A DNA stretch of 61,567 nucleotides. Source: Pseudomonadota bacterium. Lineage in GTDB: Bacteria; Pseudomonadota; Gammaproteobacteria; Burkholderiales; Rhodocyclaceae. Each line of letters opens with the position of its first letter. Positions within the stretch are counted from its first letter, which is position 1. The stretch lies in NCBI GenBank assembly GCA_018261905.1, contig JAGTRU010000044.1, positions 1 through 61,567 on the forward strand. The letters run 5' to 3'. Positions 10,779-19,455 of the stretch are shown here, one piece after another. The notes under the pieces are model-generated. The model was not told where the DNA came from, ran no database searches, and saw only the letters and a program-made list of their open reading frames with translations. The translations under genes and the position numbers were made by a program.

Positions 10779-11766
10779 GGAGTTTCTCCACAACAAGATC
10801 AATTAGGGCCGGCGACAGCTCGGCTTCGACGGGTAAGACCCAGGTTTCCCCGGCCGTCAGTCCGGCGCATTTTACTGCATCCTTCTCGGTCATCAGCAGG
10901 ATGCCGTCACGGGCGAAGGCCAGATCCACCGCGACATAGGCGTGATGATCGGGAAATGGGTGGGCTTCAAAGGCCAGACCAAGCCCCTGCAACGTCCGGA
11001 AAAACCGGCCCGGATCGCCGATGCCGGCCAGGGCATACAGTTTTTTGCCGGCCAGCTCGGCCGCCGGGCAACGCTGTCGCGCGTCGTCCAGGCGCCAGAA
11101 GTCACTGGGCCGCAGAGTCATGGCGAACTGCGGCACAACCGGCGGCAGGCGGCTGTCCGGCGAGCCATTGCAGATCACCGCATCGACCGTGGCCAGACGT
11201 GCCAGCGGCTCGCGCAGCGGCCCGAGAGGCAGACGCCAGCCGTTGCCGGCGCCGCGCCCGTCGAAGACCGCCAGCTCGACATCGCGGCCCAGCCGGTAGT
11301 GCTGCAAACCATCGTCGCAAAGCAAGACATTCACTTCCGGCTGCGCCGCCAGCAGGGCCCGCCCGGCGGCGGCCCGATCGCGGCCGACCCAGACCGGCAG
11401 GCCGCTGCGCCGGGCGAGCAGAATCGGTTCGTCGCCGACCTCGGCGGGCGAGGAATCGCGTTCGACCGGCCGTGGCTGTGAATTTTCGCCGCCATAACCG
11501 CGGCTGACGATGCCCGGCCGCCAGCCGCGCTGGCGCAAGGCGGTGGCGAGATGGATGGTGAGTGGCGTCTTGCCGGCGCCGCCGACGGTGATGTTGCCGA
11601 CGACGACGACCGGCACCGGCAGACGTTGCGGTTGCGCCCGGAGTCGGGTCAGCCGCGCCAATCCGGCAAACAGCCAATTCAGCGGTAAAAAAAGGGGCAG
11701 CAAAAGCCACAACGCCGGCGAGAGCCGGCGCTGTGCGAACCACTGACGCTGTAACCAAGCCTGCAT
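10759..11766 (-). CDS. lpxK: Tetraacyldisaccharide 4'-kinase (lipid A)
   Basis: 335 aa. It phosphorylates the 4' position of the lipid A disaccharide at the inner membrane. There is an N-terminal hydrophobic anchor ([22 protein letters not shown]), then [19 protein letters not shown] containing the P-loop, the SRGYGG motif and [12 protein letters not shown]. The ATG shares one base with the exbD stop. Being co-transcribed with exbB-exbD and kdsB suits an envelope operon. Confidence 0.95.
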   Translation of the reverse strand: MQAWLQRQWFAQRRLSPALWLLLPLFLPLNWLFAGLARLTRLRAQPQRLPVPVVVVGNITVGGAGKTPLTIHLATALRQRGWRPGIVSRGYGGENSQPRPVERDSSPAEVGDEPILLARRSGLPVWVGRDRAAAGRALLAAQPEVNVLLCDDGLQHYRLGRDVELAVFDGRGAGNGWRLPLGPLREPLARLATVDAVICNGSPDSRLPPVVPQFAMTLRPSDFWRLDDARQRCPAAELAGKKLYALAGIGDPGRFFRTLQGLGLAFEAHPFPDHHAYVAVDLAFARDGILLMTEKDAVKCAGLTAGETWVLPVEAELSPALIDLVVEKLRGRQTA

Positions 11767-12182
11767 TAATGCGGCGATTGCGTCGCGAAGGAGATGTGCG
11801 GATAGCCGGCGCCCTGCGCCGCCTGCATCACGTCGATAACGCTCTGGTGCGTCGCCTTGGCATCGGCATTGATCACGATGACCGGGTCAGTACGCTGTCC
11901 TGCCGCGCGCTGCAAGGCTTCGGCGATCCCCTTGACGTCGGCCCCGGGCAAGGGCGACTTATTGACCAGGATCTGGCCGGTTGCCGTCACCGCCACGTCG
12001 ATTTCGTTCGGCTGATCGGGTTGCTTGCTGGCATCGGCCGTCGGCAGGTTGATCTCGAGGCCGGAGAACTTGGCGTAGGTGGTGGTCAACATCAGGAAAA
12101 TGATGATCACCAGCAGCACGTCGATCATCGGGATCAGGTTGATTTCCGGCTCTTCCCGGCCGCGTCCGCGCTGAAAATTCAT
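11766..12182 (-). CDS. exbD: ExbD/TolR-family biopolymer transport protein
   Basis: 138 aa. One N-terminal transmembrane helix carries the key Asp (EINLIPMIDVLLVIIIFLML) and is followed by a periplasmic domain. With ExbB it forms a proton-driven stator that energises TonB- or Tol-type systems. Three bases separate it from exbB. No tonB, tolA or tolB gene is adjacent, so the powered partner is unknown; an ExbB-ExbD pair joined to lpxK is common in betaproteobacteria. Confidence 0.93.
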   Translation of the reverse strand: MNFQRGRGREEPEINLIPMIDVLLVIIIFLMLTTTYAKFSGLEINLPTADASKQPDQPNEIDVAVTATGQILVNKSPLPGADVKGIAEALQRAAGQRTDPVIVINADAKATHQSVIDVMQAAQGAGYPHISFATQSPH

Positions 12183-12185
12183 CGC

Positions 12186-12791
12186 TTACTTCCGGTCGCC
12201 GTGCGTGTATTCGACGAGGCGCACCGCCTGTTGCTCCATCTCGACGACGAAACCGTCGACCAGGGCGCGGAAATGGCGCCAGGCGATCATGCTCGGAATG
12301 GCGATGACCAGGCCGAAACCGGTGTTGTAGAGGGCGATGGAAATACCGTGCGCCAGTTGCATCGGGTTGGCGCCGGTCGGCGACTGCGAACCGAAAATCT
12401 CGATCATCCCGACCACCGTGCCGAACAGGCCCATCAGCGGGCTGATCGAGGCAATGGTGCCGAGCGTCGTCAGGTAGCGGTTCAGGTCATGCGACACCGC
12501 CGAACCGGCTTCCTCGATCGACTCCTTCATCACTTCACGCGACGCGCCGACATTGCGCAAGCCAGCCGACAAGACGCGACCGAGCGGCGAGTGGGCATCC
12601 AGATCGTCGAGCAGCTTGTCATTGTTGGCGCCGCGCTTGAACTCACCGATGGCGCGTTTCAGCAAGCCATTCGGCACCACCTTGGAACGGCGCAAGGCAA
12701 CCACGCGCTCGATGATCAGCGCCACGGAGATAATCGAGGCCAGCAGCAGAGGGTAAATCGGCCAACCGGCAGCCTGGACAATTGCAAACAC
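12186..12791 (-). CDS. exbB: ExbB/TolQ/MotA-family proton channel protein
   Basis: 201 aa with three hydrophobic segments: one near the N-terminus (YPLLLASIISVALIIERVVAL) and two in the C-terminal half (ISPLMGLFGTVVGMIEIF and ISIALYNTGFGLVIAIPSMIAW). The conserved Gly- and Thr-containing GLFGTVVGMI segment is typical of the family. It is the first gene of a minus-strand run reaching at least to kdsB. Divergent xseA lies 281 bases away. Confidence 0.93.
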   Translation of the reverse strand: MFAIVQAAGWPIYPLLLASIISVALIIERVVALRRSKVVPNGLLKRAIGEFKRGANNDKLLDDLDAHSPLGRVLSAGLRNVGASREVMKESIEEAGSAVSHDLNRYLTTLGTIASISPLMGLFGTVVGMIEIFGSQSPTGANPMQLAHGISIALYNTGFGLVIAIPSMIAWRHFRALVDGFVVEMEQQAVRLVEYTHGDRK

Positions 12792-12878
12792 GTGAGGAAT
12801 CCTCGTTGGAAAATTAACCGTGGATTTTGCCTCTCCCCTCCCGCCTGGGCAAGCCCTAAAAATCGGGCTTCTGGCGGC

Positions 12879-12901
12879 TTATCCCCAAAAGCTGTGGATA
12901 A
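12879..12901. promoter_or_regulatory. Inverted pair of DnaA-box-like sites between exbB and xseA
   Basis: TTATCCCCA (12879-12887) and, 5 bases on, TGTGGATAA (12893-12901), whose complement TTATCCACA is the consensus high-affinity DnaA box. The first is one base off consensus. They lie in the divergent intergenic region. Confidence 0.45.
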
Positions 12902-13035
12902 GTCTGTGAATGAGGTGTCATCAGTTGCGCTAAACCCTATCTGGCAAAGGACTTTTCCTGCTCTGCCAAAAAACGAGGCACATTATTTAAATATCGAAAA
13001 TTCAAACACTTAAGCAAAACAATAGCTGTCAAGCA

Positions 13036-13066
13036 TTGACCGACAAAAAATTGTGCGGGTTACAAT
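13036..13066 (+). promoter_or_regulatory. Candidate xseA promoter giving a leaderless message
   Basis: TTGACC (13036-13041) and TACAAT (13061-13066) are 19 bases apart. The xseA ATG begins only 6 bases after the -10 box and has no Shine-Dalgarno sequence, so transcription would begin at or next to the ATG. The spacer is longer than the ideal 17. Confidence 0.4.
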
Positions 13067-13072
13067 CGACAA

Positions 13073-14425
13073 ATGATCGAAGCCCCCGCCATAAATCCCG
13101 GTTCGACACTCAGCGTGTCCAGCCTCAACCGCCTGGTCCGCGACTGTCTCGAAGCCAACTTCCCGCTGACCTGGGTCGGCGGCGAGATTTCCAACCTGAC
13201 CTACGCCGCCTCCGGCCACATCTATTTTTCCCTCAAGGATGCCAGCGCCCAGGTGCGTTGCGTGATGTGGCGCAGCCGCGCCCAACTGCTCGGCTGGCGC
13301 CTGGAAAACGGCCAGAAGATCGAGGCCCGCGCCCTGATTTCCTTCTACGAGCCGCGCGGCGAATTCCAGCTCAATGTCGAAGCCATCCGCCGCGCCGGCC
13401 AGGGCGACCTGTTCGAGCGTTTCCTGCGCCTCAAGGCGCAACTGGAAGCCGAAGGCCTCTTTGCCAGCGAAGCCAAACGGGCGCTGCCGTCCTTTCCGCG
13501 CCACCTGGCCATCGTCACCAGCCCGCAGGCCGCCGCCCTGCGCGACGTCCTGAGCACCCTGCAACGGCGCGCCCCGCACATCCGCATCAGCCTGTTTCCG
13601 ACACCGGTCCAGGGCGAAGGCGCCGGCGAGAAGATTGCCGCTGCGCTCAAGGCCGCCGCCAGCAGCGATTGCGACGCCATCATCCTCTGCCGGGGTGGCG
13701 GCAGCATTGAGGACCTCTGGGCCTTCAACGAAGAAGCTGTGGCCCGTGCCATCCGTGCCTCGGCCATCCCGGTGGTGGCCGGTGTCGGTCACGAAACCGA
13801 TTTCACCATCGCCGACTTTGCCGCCGACCAGCGCGCCCCGACACCGACCGCCGCCGCCGAACTACTCAGTCCCGACCGCGACGCCCTGCTCGCCCGCCTG
13901 AGCGAACTCAAGAACCACCTCGCCTGCCGCCTCGAACGCACCCTGGCCGATCGGCAACAACAGCTCGACTGGCTGGCCAGCCGCCTCACCCATCCGGCCG
14001 AACGCCTCGCCCAGCGGCGCCAGGCCTGCGAACAACTTGGCCGGCGCCTGCAGCAGGCGCTCGTCCGGCACAGCGAAAACAGTCGCCTGCGCCTTTCCGC
14101 CATCAGCCAGCGGCATGCCGCCGCCCGGCCGCAACCGGCCAAGCAGGGCGAACAGCTCAACCACCTGCAGTACCGGCTGCACAGCCAGGCCACCTGGAAA
14201 ATTTCTCAACTGACCGGGAAACTAAATGCGCTGAGTAGTGGTCTAGTGCAACTGGACCCGCAGGCGGTGCTCGCCCGCGGCTATGCCATAGCCATCGGCC
14301 CCGACGGTCGGGCCGTGCGCGATGCCGCACAGATCACCCCCGGCGATGCGCTCAAACTCAGCTTCGCCCGGGGTTCGGCCGAGGTTGCCGTCAAGCAGGT
14401 TGTGGCATCCCCCGAAGCTGACTAG
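13073..14425 (+). CDS. xseA: Exodeoxyribonuclease VII large subunit
   Basis: 450 aa, normal length. An N-terminal OB fold (LTWVGGEISNLTYAASGHIYFSLKD) is followed by the catalytic region (RGGGSIEDLWAFNEE, VVAGVGHETDFTIADFAAD) and a coiled-coil C-terminus rich in Q, R and L. With the small subunit XseB, not in this window, it degrades single-stranded DNA from both ends. It is divergent from exbB. Confidence 0.97.
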   Translation: MIEAPAINPGSTLSVSSLNRLVRDCLEANFPLTWVGGEISNLTYAASGHIYFSLKDASAQVRCVMWRSRAQLLGWRLENGQKIEARALISFYEPRGEFQLNVEAIRRAGQGDLFERFLRLKAQLEAEGLFASEAKRALPSFPRHLAIVTSPQAAALRDVLSTLQRRAPHIRISLFPTPVQGEGAGEKIAAALKAAASSDCDAIILCRGGGSIEDLWAFNEEAVARAIRASAIPVVAGVGHETDFTIADFAADQRAPTPTAAAELLSPDRDALLARLSELKNHLACRLERTLADRQQQLDWLASRLTHPAERLAQRRQACEQLGRRLQQALVRHSENSRLRLSAISQRHAAARPQPAKQGEQLNHLQYRLHSQATWKISQLTGKLNALSSGLVQLDPQAVLARGYAIAIGPDGRAVRDAAQITPGDALKLSFARGSAEVAVKQVVASPEAD

Positions 14426-14464
14426 AATTTTTGTTTTACCCCTTACACATAACGGAGAATATCA

Positions 14465-15052
14465 ATGGAACATCAACTGCCCGCCCTGCCTTTCGCCAAA
14501 GACGCCCTCGCCCCCCACATGTCGGCCGAGACCTTTGACTACCACTACGCGAAGCACCATCAGGCCTATGTCACCAATCTGAACAACCTGATCAAGGGCA
14601 CCGAATACGAAAACCTCGACCTCGAAGCCATCGTCAAGAAGGCTCCGGCTGGCGGCGTGTACAACAACGCAGCCCAGGTCTGGAACCACACCTTTTTCTG
14701 GAACTGCCTGACCCCGAACGGCGGCGGCGCTCCGAAGGGCGCGCTGGCCGATGCCATCAACGCCAAGTGGGGCTCGCTGGACGCCTTCAAGACCGCCTTC
14801 CAGACCTCCGCCGTCGGCAACTTCGGTTCCGGCTGGACCTGGCTGGTGAAGAAGGCCGACGGCTCCGTCGACATCGTCAACATGGGTGCCGCCGGCACCC
14901 CGCTGACCACCGGCGACAAGGCCCTGCTCTGCGTCGACGTCTGGGAACACGCCTACTACATCGACTATCGCAACGCCCGTCCGAAGTTCGTTGAGACCTA
15001 CCTCGCCAACCTGGTGAACTGGGCTTTCGCCGAAAGCAACTTCGCTGGCTGA
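14465..15052 (+). CDS. sodB: Iron superoxide dismutase
   Basis: 195 aa. It converts superoxide to peroxide and oxygen in the cytoplasm. Metal ligands are visible: His27 (DYHYAKHH), the His of WNHTFFW, and Asp and His in DVWEHAYY. The sequence AAQVWNHTFFWNCL is typical of the Fe form. The start has a CGGAG ribosome site. It is the last gene before the restriction-modification island and is followed by a strong terminator. Confidence 0.96.
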   Translation: MEHQLPALPFAKDALAPHMSAETFDYHYAKHHQAYVTNLNNLIKGTEYENLDLEAIVKKAPAGGVYNNAAQVWNHTFFWNCLTPNGGGAPKGALADAINAKWGSLDAFKTAFQTSAVGNFGSGWTWLVKKADGSVDIVNMGAAGTPLTTGDKALLCVDVWEHAYYIDYRNARPKFVETYLANLVNWAFAESNFAG

Positions 15053-15152
15053 ATTGTGCTATTTCAGGATAAAAACTCGTAGATCGGATAGTAAAGTCGT
15101 AAATTTTTGCAGCCGTACGAACGAAAAATTCGTAAACCGAGTTTGGATCGAA

Positions 15153-15178
15153 AGAGGGAGCATTTAGCTCCCTCTTTT
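15153..15178 (+). terminator. Terminator of sodB
   Basis: A 9-bp perfect stem (AGAGGGAGC with its complement) with a 5-base loop and TTT tail. A second hairpin, TACGAA/TTCGTA (15116-15134), lies just upstream. Confidence 0.85.
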
Positions 15179-15477
15179 CATTGCGTAATCGCTCAACACC
15201 GGCCGGTCCTCGGCCCTGAGCTGACCTTGGTTATCTGGCTAGACTTCGACCGCAATGTACCGCTTACCTGCCATTGAATCGCTAATGGTATCTGCCAAAA
15301 GAACCTCAGATCCCTCGCCTCCGTGAATACTCTCGGAGCCTCAAGTAATGTTCATCTTGAGCAAGACTTCGCGTGCCCTGTACGATCTCGTCCCGGCATT
15401 TACCCAACGCCTTCGGCTGCCGAGGAGCGGGCAATGGACCGTGCTGCACCTGGTAATTCTTGGCGGTGCATTCTTGC
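15179..15477. other. Non-coding stretch between the sodB terminator and the restriction island
   Basis: I find no recognisable gene. Several short ORFs cross it in both directions, but none has a ribosome site or recognisable sequence. It is the left border of the hsd island and may hold a decayed end. I found no flanking repeats or insertion-sequence termini by eye. Confidence 0.5.
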
Positions 15478-16536
15478 TCATGCCAGCCCTTTTCCGGGAA
15501 TGTTCTGTGCAGTTTCTTGGGTTTCGTCCAGGATCGCCCGCTCGCGTTCGATCTCGCAACGCAGCTCTTCTTCGCTGGGCAGGATCAGACGATATTTGCT
15601 GGCGAACAACTGCTCGCTCTCGTGCAGCACCGAGTAGCGCACCACTGAATGATCCTTGTGCTCGCAGAGCAGGATGCCGACGGTGGGGTTGTCATCCGGG
15701 CCGCGTTTGAGGTCGTCGTACATGCGGACATACATGTCCATCTGCCCGATATCCTGATGCGTCAGCTCATGGGTTTTCAGGTCGATCAGCACAAAGCACT
15801 TGAGCAGGTAGTTGTAGAACACCAGATCAATGTAGAAATCCTTACTCTCGGTGCTGATGCGTTGCTGGCGGGCGACAAAGGCAAAGCCCTTGCCCAGTTC
15901 CAGCAGAAAAGCCTGCAACTTATCCATCAAGGCCTGTTCCAGCGTCGATTCCAGCAGCTTGCCGCTATCAGGGAAGCCGAGGAATTCGAGCATCACCGGG
16001 TCGCGGATGAATTCGCGCGGTACTTGTTTCAGGGCGCCCAGCTTGGCATCGGCTTCGGCAGCAACCGCCGGCTTGTCTTCGCTCAGCAGCAGGCGTTCGT
16101 AATACAAGGTGCCGATCTGGCGTTCCAAGGCGCGGGAACTCCAGTTTTGCGTGGCGGCTTCGTTCATGTACCACTGCCGGGCATCGGTGCTCTCGACGCG
16201 CAATAGCGTGCGGTAGTGGGTCCAGCTCAATTCGTGACGCAGTGCGTCACACATCGGGAAGGCCTGATAAAACAGCCGCATGTAACGCAAATTGGAGGCA
16301 TCAAAGCCTTTGCCAAATTCGCGGGTCAGGTTTTCCGCCAGACTGGACAGCAGCTTTTTGCCGTAGGCGGCACGATGCTCGCCGCCTTGTTCGAATTCGA
16401 CGATGTGCCGGCCAATTTCCCAGCAGGTCTGCACCTGCACCATGTCCACAGCCCGCAGGGCACGTTGGCGGCCCTGTGCGATCAGCTCGCGCAGCGCGGC
16501 GAGCAGGGTTTGCGGAAGGCTGGGTTGATCGTTCAT
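15478..16536 (-). CDS. YhcG/DUF1016-type PDDEXK nuclease-family protein
   Basis: 352 aa from the ATG at 16536, which has AAGGGG six bases upstream; a GTG at 16551 overlapping the hsdS stop is the alternative. The N-terminal helical domain has the WEIGRHIVEFEQGG-type segment. The C-terminal nuclease-like domain has FYIDLVFYNYLLKCFVLIDLKT, where the Asp and the D-K pair match the PDDEXK core, followed by MDMYVRMYDD and PTVGILLCEHKD. The family often sits inside or beside type I restriction operons. It ends the HTH-hsdR-hsdM-hsdS series here, so an accessory defence role is inferred. Biochemical function in this context is not established. Confidence 0.87.
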   Translation of the reverse strand: MNDQPSLPQTLLAALRELIAQGRQRALRAVDMVQVQTCWEIGRHIVEFEQGGEHRAAYGKKLLSSLAENLTREFGKGFDASNLRYMRLFYQAFPMCDALRHELSWTHYRTLLRVESTDARQWYMNEAATQNWSSRALERQIGTLYYERLLLSEDKPAVAAEADAKLGALKQVPREFIRDPVMLEFLGFPDSGKLLESTLEQALMDKLQAFLLELGKGFAFVARQQRISTESKDFYIDLVFYNYLLKCFVLIDLKTHELTHQDIGQMDMYVRMYDDLKRGPDDNPTVGILLCEHKDHSVVRYSVLHESEQLFASKYRLILPSEEELRCEIERERAILDETQETAQNIPGKGLA

Positions 16537-16547
16537 GCGGGTCCCCT

Positions 16548-17822
16548 TCACGCTAACGTGACCTGGCCGTTCATCAGCAGGGGGAGGAGCCAGTCGCGGA
16601 GCTGGACGAGTTTCTGGTTTTCTTGATGGTTGGAATTTAATTTCCCAAATATCGGATTGAGCGCTGTATTGAACGCTTCAATAACTGATCTAACCCCATC
16701 AGGGGGCATTGCAATGCGAATTTCTTTCAGCGTGTCTTGACTTACGTTCTTCAGAATCGACCCACTCGACTGCGAAAGTAGCGATTGCTCAATCTGCTTC
16801 AGCCTGAAAAAGAGGAAAAGTTTGTCGTCTGGATTGGCAACTTTTAGGGAGATGATGAAACCGCAGTAAATCGTATTCGGGGGGCAATGTGCCATCATTC
16901 TGGTCGCACCAGGTATGCCGCTTCGCGCTATGAGAATTGAATCACTCGTGACCAAGTGTTTATCAATATCATTCTGGTCGAGGTTGAGAACGTCAAGATC
17001 ATTCTCTTTTATGAAAATACTGGTGGCCGAAACGTTTCTGACATTCACGATTTGCGCCGTGGAACTACCGCCAACTGATGGGTCGTAATTGATTCCGTTC
17101 TTGAAACTTCCTAATTCAGCAAAACATTTGGCCTCCCACCCCACCGGAATCTCCCGCTTCAGCGTGGCGTTGTAGACCATCTTGCCGCCGGAGGATTTGT
17201 AGGGTTTGCCGTTCGCGTCGGGGAAGTCGAACTGCACGAACCAGTAGTCGTACAGCGTCTTGGCCATCGCCTCCAGCTCGGCGTTGATGCGGTTATTGCA
17301 GTCGATTTTTTGACTCAATAGGAATAGCAAATCTCCGGCTTTGACTTGCTCATCGTAATCAGGAAGAAGCAAATCCAAATAAGAGAAAATTTCTTCGTTC
17401 AGGCTTGCCCGCAACGTCAACACCGCGTTGTTTGTCATCGTTTTCCTGAACAAAGGGCTTCTCAGGTAAAACGCCATAAATTTTGGGTATGTAATTCTCT
17501 CTTTGATGGGCCTTAGTCTTTTCAGAAAGCCACTATATGTGGCTCGGGGGTAACTTTTTAACGCAACCGAACTCATGCCAAGCTCATCAATCACTTCACT
17601 TGTTCGAGTCAAGAAAATATCGCCTTCATTGATCGAATATTTTTTTTGTTCGAGTTCGGAAGTGTCCATCCGATCAGTGAGCGTACTTGGCAAAAAATAG
17701 TTATTGAAGACAGTTGAAAACGACAAGAAGGGGGCACCATGACCTGCCTGCTCTGGTTTTGATGAAATGCCTGATGCCATTTCATATAAGTCCGCAAACT
17801 TATGACGAGCCAGTTCACTCAT
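16548..17822 (-). CDS. hsdS: Type I restriction-modification specificity subunit
   Basis: 424 aa from the ATG at 17822, which overlaps the hsdM stop by 8 bases; an upstream in-frame start would add 13 residues. There are two target-recognition halves: one at about 1-150, and a second after the conserved spacer (LLSQKIDCNNRINAELEAMAKTLYDYWF, then PDANGKPYKSSGGKM). It chooses the DNA sequence for the HsdM/HsdR complex. The recognition segments are markedly more AT-rich than their neighbours, as expected for exchangeable, horizontally acquired domains. The target sequence cannot be read from the protein. Confidence 0.93.
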   Translation of the reverse strand: MSELARHKFADLYEMASGISSKPEQAGHGAPFLSFSTVFNNYFLPSTLTDRMDTSELEQKKYSINEGDIFLTRTSEVIDELGMSSVALKSYPRATYSGFLKRLRPIKERITYPKFMAFYLRSPLFRKTMTNNAVLTLRASLNEEIFSYLDLLLPDYDEQVKAGDLLFLLSQKIDCNNRINAELEAMAKTLYDYWFVQFDFPDANGKPYKSSGGKMVYNATLKREIPVGWEAKCFAELGSFKNGINYDPSVGGSSTAQIVNVRNVSATSIFIKENDLDVLNLDQNDIDKHLVTSDSILIARSGIPGATRMMAHCPPNTIYCGFIISLKVANPDDKLFLFFRLKQIEQSLLSQSSGSILKNVSQDTLKEIRIAMPPDGVRSVIEAFNTALNPIFGKLNSNHQENQKLVQLRDWLLPLLMNGQVTLA

Positions 17823-19455
17823 ACCGTAACCCTGCCAACTGTTTTTTGATCTCCCGCTCAAGTCCCGCCGATTCGTTGAATAGCTCGTCCAATCGGTCAG
17901 TAAAACCCTTCATCTTTTCAGCAAACTGCGCTGGTGTCAGGTCGCTATATTCGATCTTTACGTCGAAATACTGTCCGGCGCTCAGGGAATAATTCTTCGC
18001 GGCGATGTCGGCGTAACTGACCACCACCGAGAAATCCTCCACGGCCTCTTTTCCATTGAAGGTGACGATGATGCGGTCTTCTTCAGCTTCGGAGAGCAGG
18101 GTTTTCTGGTTCTTGCCGTCCTTGACCTTGGTGCCAAGGCCCGATGCGTCGATCAGGACCACGTCGGCTTTATTGGCGGCATCGATAAACACAATGGAGA
18201 CATTGGTGCCGGTGGTGGCGAAGATGTTGCTGGGCATGGAGACGACGCCGGCGAGCATTTTGTTGTCCACCAGATGCTGACGAATGCCTTTGTCGATGCC
18301 GCTTTGTGCGGTGATGAAACCGGTGGGCACGACCACGGCCGCTTTGCCGCCGGGCTTCAAGGAATAAATGATGTGCTGTAGGAAGAGCTGGTAGATGGCC
18401 ATTTTGTCCACGGCCTGCTTCGGGATATTGGGCACCCCGGCAAAAAAGCGTTCGCGGTGTTCCTTGCTGTCCAGTTCATTGCGGAAATCGCTGAAATCCA
18501 TCTTGAACGGTGGGTTGCTGACGATGTAGTCGAACTTCTTGAGCGCATGCCCCTGGGCTTCCCGGTGATAGGGGTGGAGCATGGTGTTGCCCTGGATGAC
18601 GTTGGGGATGGAGTGCACCAGGTTGTTCAGGATCAGGTTCAGGCGCAGCAGGCTGGATGACTTTTGCGAAATGTCCTGCGAGTAGATGCTGCAGCGCTGT
18701 TCGCCGATGGCGTGGGCGATGTTCATCAGCAGCGTGCCGGAACCGGCCGAGGGGTCGTAGCAGCTCACATTGCTGATTTTGCCGCGCACAGCTACCGGCA
18801 CGAGAATGGCGGCCATGATCTTGGCGACGGCGTGCGGGGTGTAGTACTCGGCATATTTGCCGCCGCTGTCCTTGTTGTAGTCCTTGATCAGGTATTCAAA
18901 AAGCGCGGCGTAGAAATCGTATTTTTCGTTGAAGATGCGCTCGAAGCTGAAGTCGCCCAGCTTGTTGATGATGGCGCGGCAAAAGGCGTCGCGCTTTGAC
19001 GGATCGGTGATGAATTCGCTGACCCGGTCAAACAGGGTGATCTTGGCGCCGCCATCGGTTTTGACGGCGAAGATGTCGTTGTTGCTGATGGCGATGTCGC
19101 GCAGGGTGTCGTCGAACAGCTTGGCGAATTCTGGGGCGTTCTGGCGGCCCCACAGGTGGGCGATGAAATGCTCGGGCTTCAGGCGCGCGGTATCCGGCCC
19201 CATCTGCATTTGCAGCATTTCCAGGTCGTCGGCACTCATCGCCGCGATGGTGGCTTCCCAGCTTTTTGCCTCGCGGAGTGCCGGCTGGATCTTCTTGGCC
19301 TCGAAGGCGAACTTGTCGTTGAGGAACTTGTAGAGAAAGACCTGGGTGATGATCTTGAATTCGTTGCCGTCGTTGCCCAAGCCGTAAGCGGCACAGATGG
19401 CCTTGAGGCTGTCGATCAGTTCGCGGGTGCGTTGTTCAAATTGCTGGCTTACCAA
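17815..19455 (-). CDS. hsdM: Type I restriction-modification DNA methyltransferase subunit
   Basis: 546 aa from a TTG start at 19455 (GGAG eleven bases upstream), overlapping hsdR by 7 bases. An N-terminal helical domain is followed by the SAM motif I DPSAGSG (234-240) and the adenine N6-methyltransferase motif NPPF (314-317). With HsdS it methylates host DNA; with HsdR it completes the restriction enzyme. All key motifs look intact. Confidence 0.96.
   Translation of the reverse strand: MVSQQFEQRTRELIDSLKAICAAYGLGNDGNEFKIITQVFLYKFLNDKFAFEAKKIQPALREAKSWEATIAAMSADDLEMLQMQMGPDTARLKPEHFIAHLWGRQNAPEFAKLFDDTLRDIAISNNDIFAVKTDGGAKITLFDRVSEFITDPSKRDAFCRAIINKLGDFSFERIFNEKYDFYAALFEYLIKDYNKDSGGKYAEYYTPHAVAKIMAAILVPVAVRGKISNVSCYDPSAGSGTLLMNIAHAIGEQRCSIYSQDISQKSSSLLRLNLILNNLVHSIPNVIQGNTMLHPYHREAQGHALKKFDYIVSNPPFKMDFSDFRNELDSKEHRERFFAGVPNIPKQAVDKMAIYQLFLQHIIYSLKPGGKAAVVVPTGFITAQSGIDKGIRQHLVDNKMLAGVVSMPSNIFATTGTNVSIVFIDAANKADVVLIDASGLGTKVKDGKNQKTLLSEAEEDRIIVTFNGKEAVEDFSVVVSYADIAAKNYSLSAGQYFDVKIEYSDLTPAQFAEKMKGFTDRLDELFNESAGLEREIKKQLAGLRYE

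Noticed and set aside
13010..13792. 260-codon minus-strand frame over the xseA start
   Set aside because: Shadow; it would begin inside the conserved xseA catalytic region and reads as low-complexity Gly/Ala.
15341..15710. Short frames on both strands next to the restriction island
   Set aside because: No ribosome sites, no recognisable family, and they run into the YhcG-type gene on the other strand.
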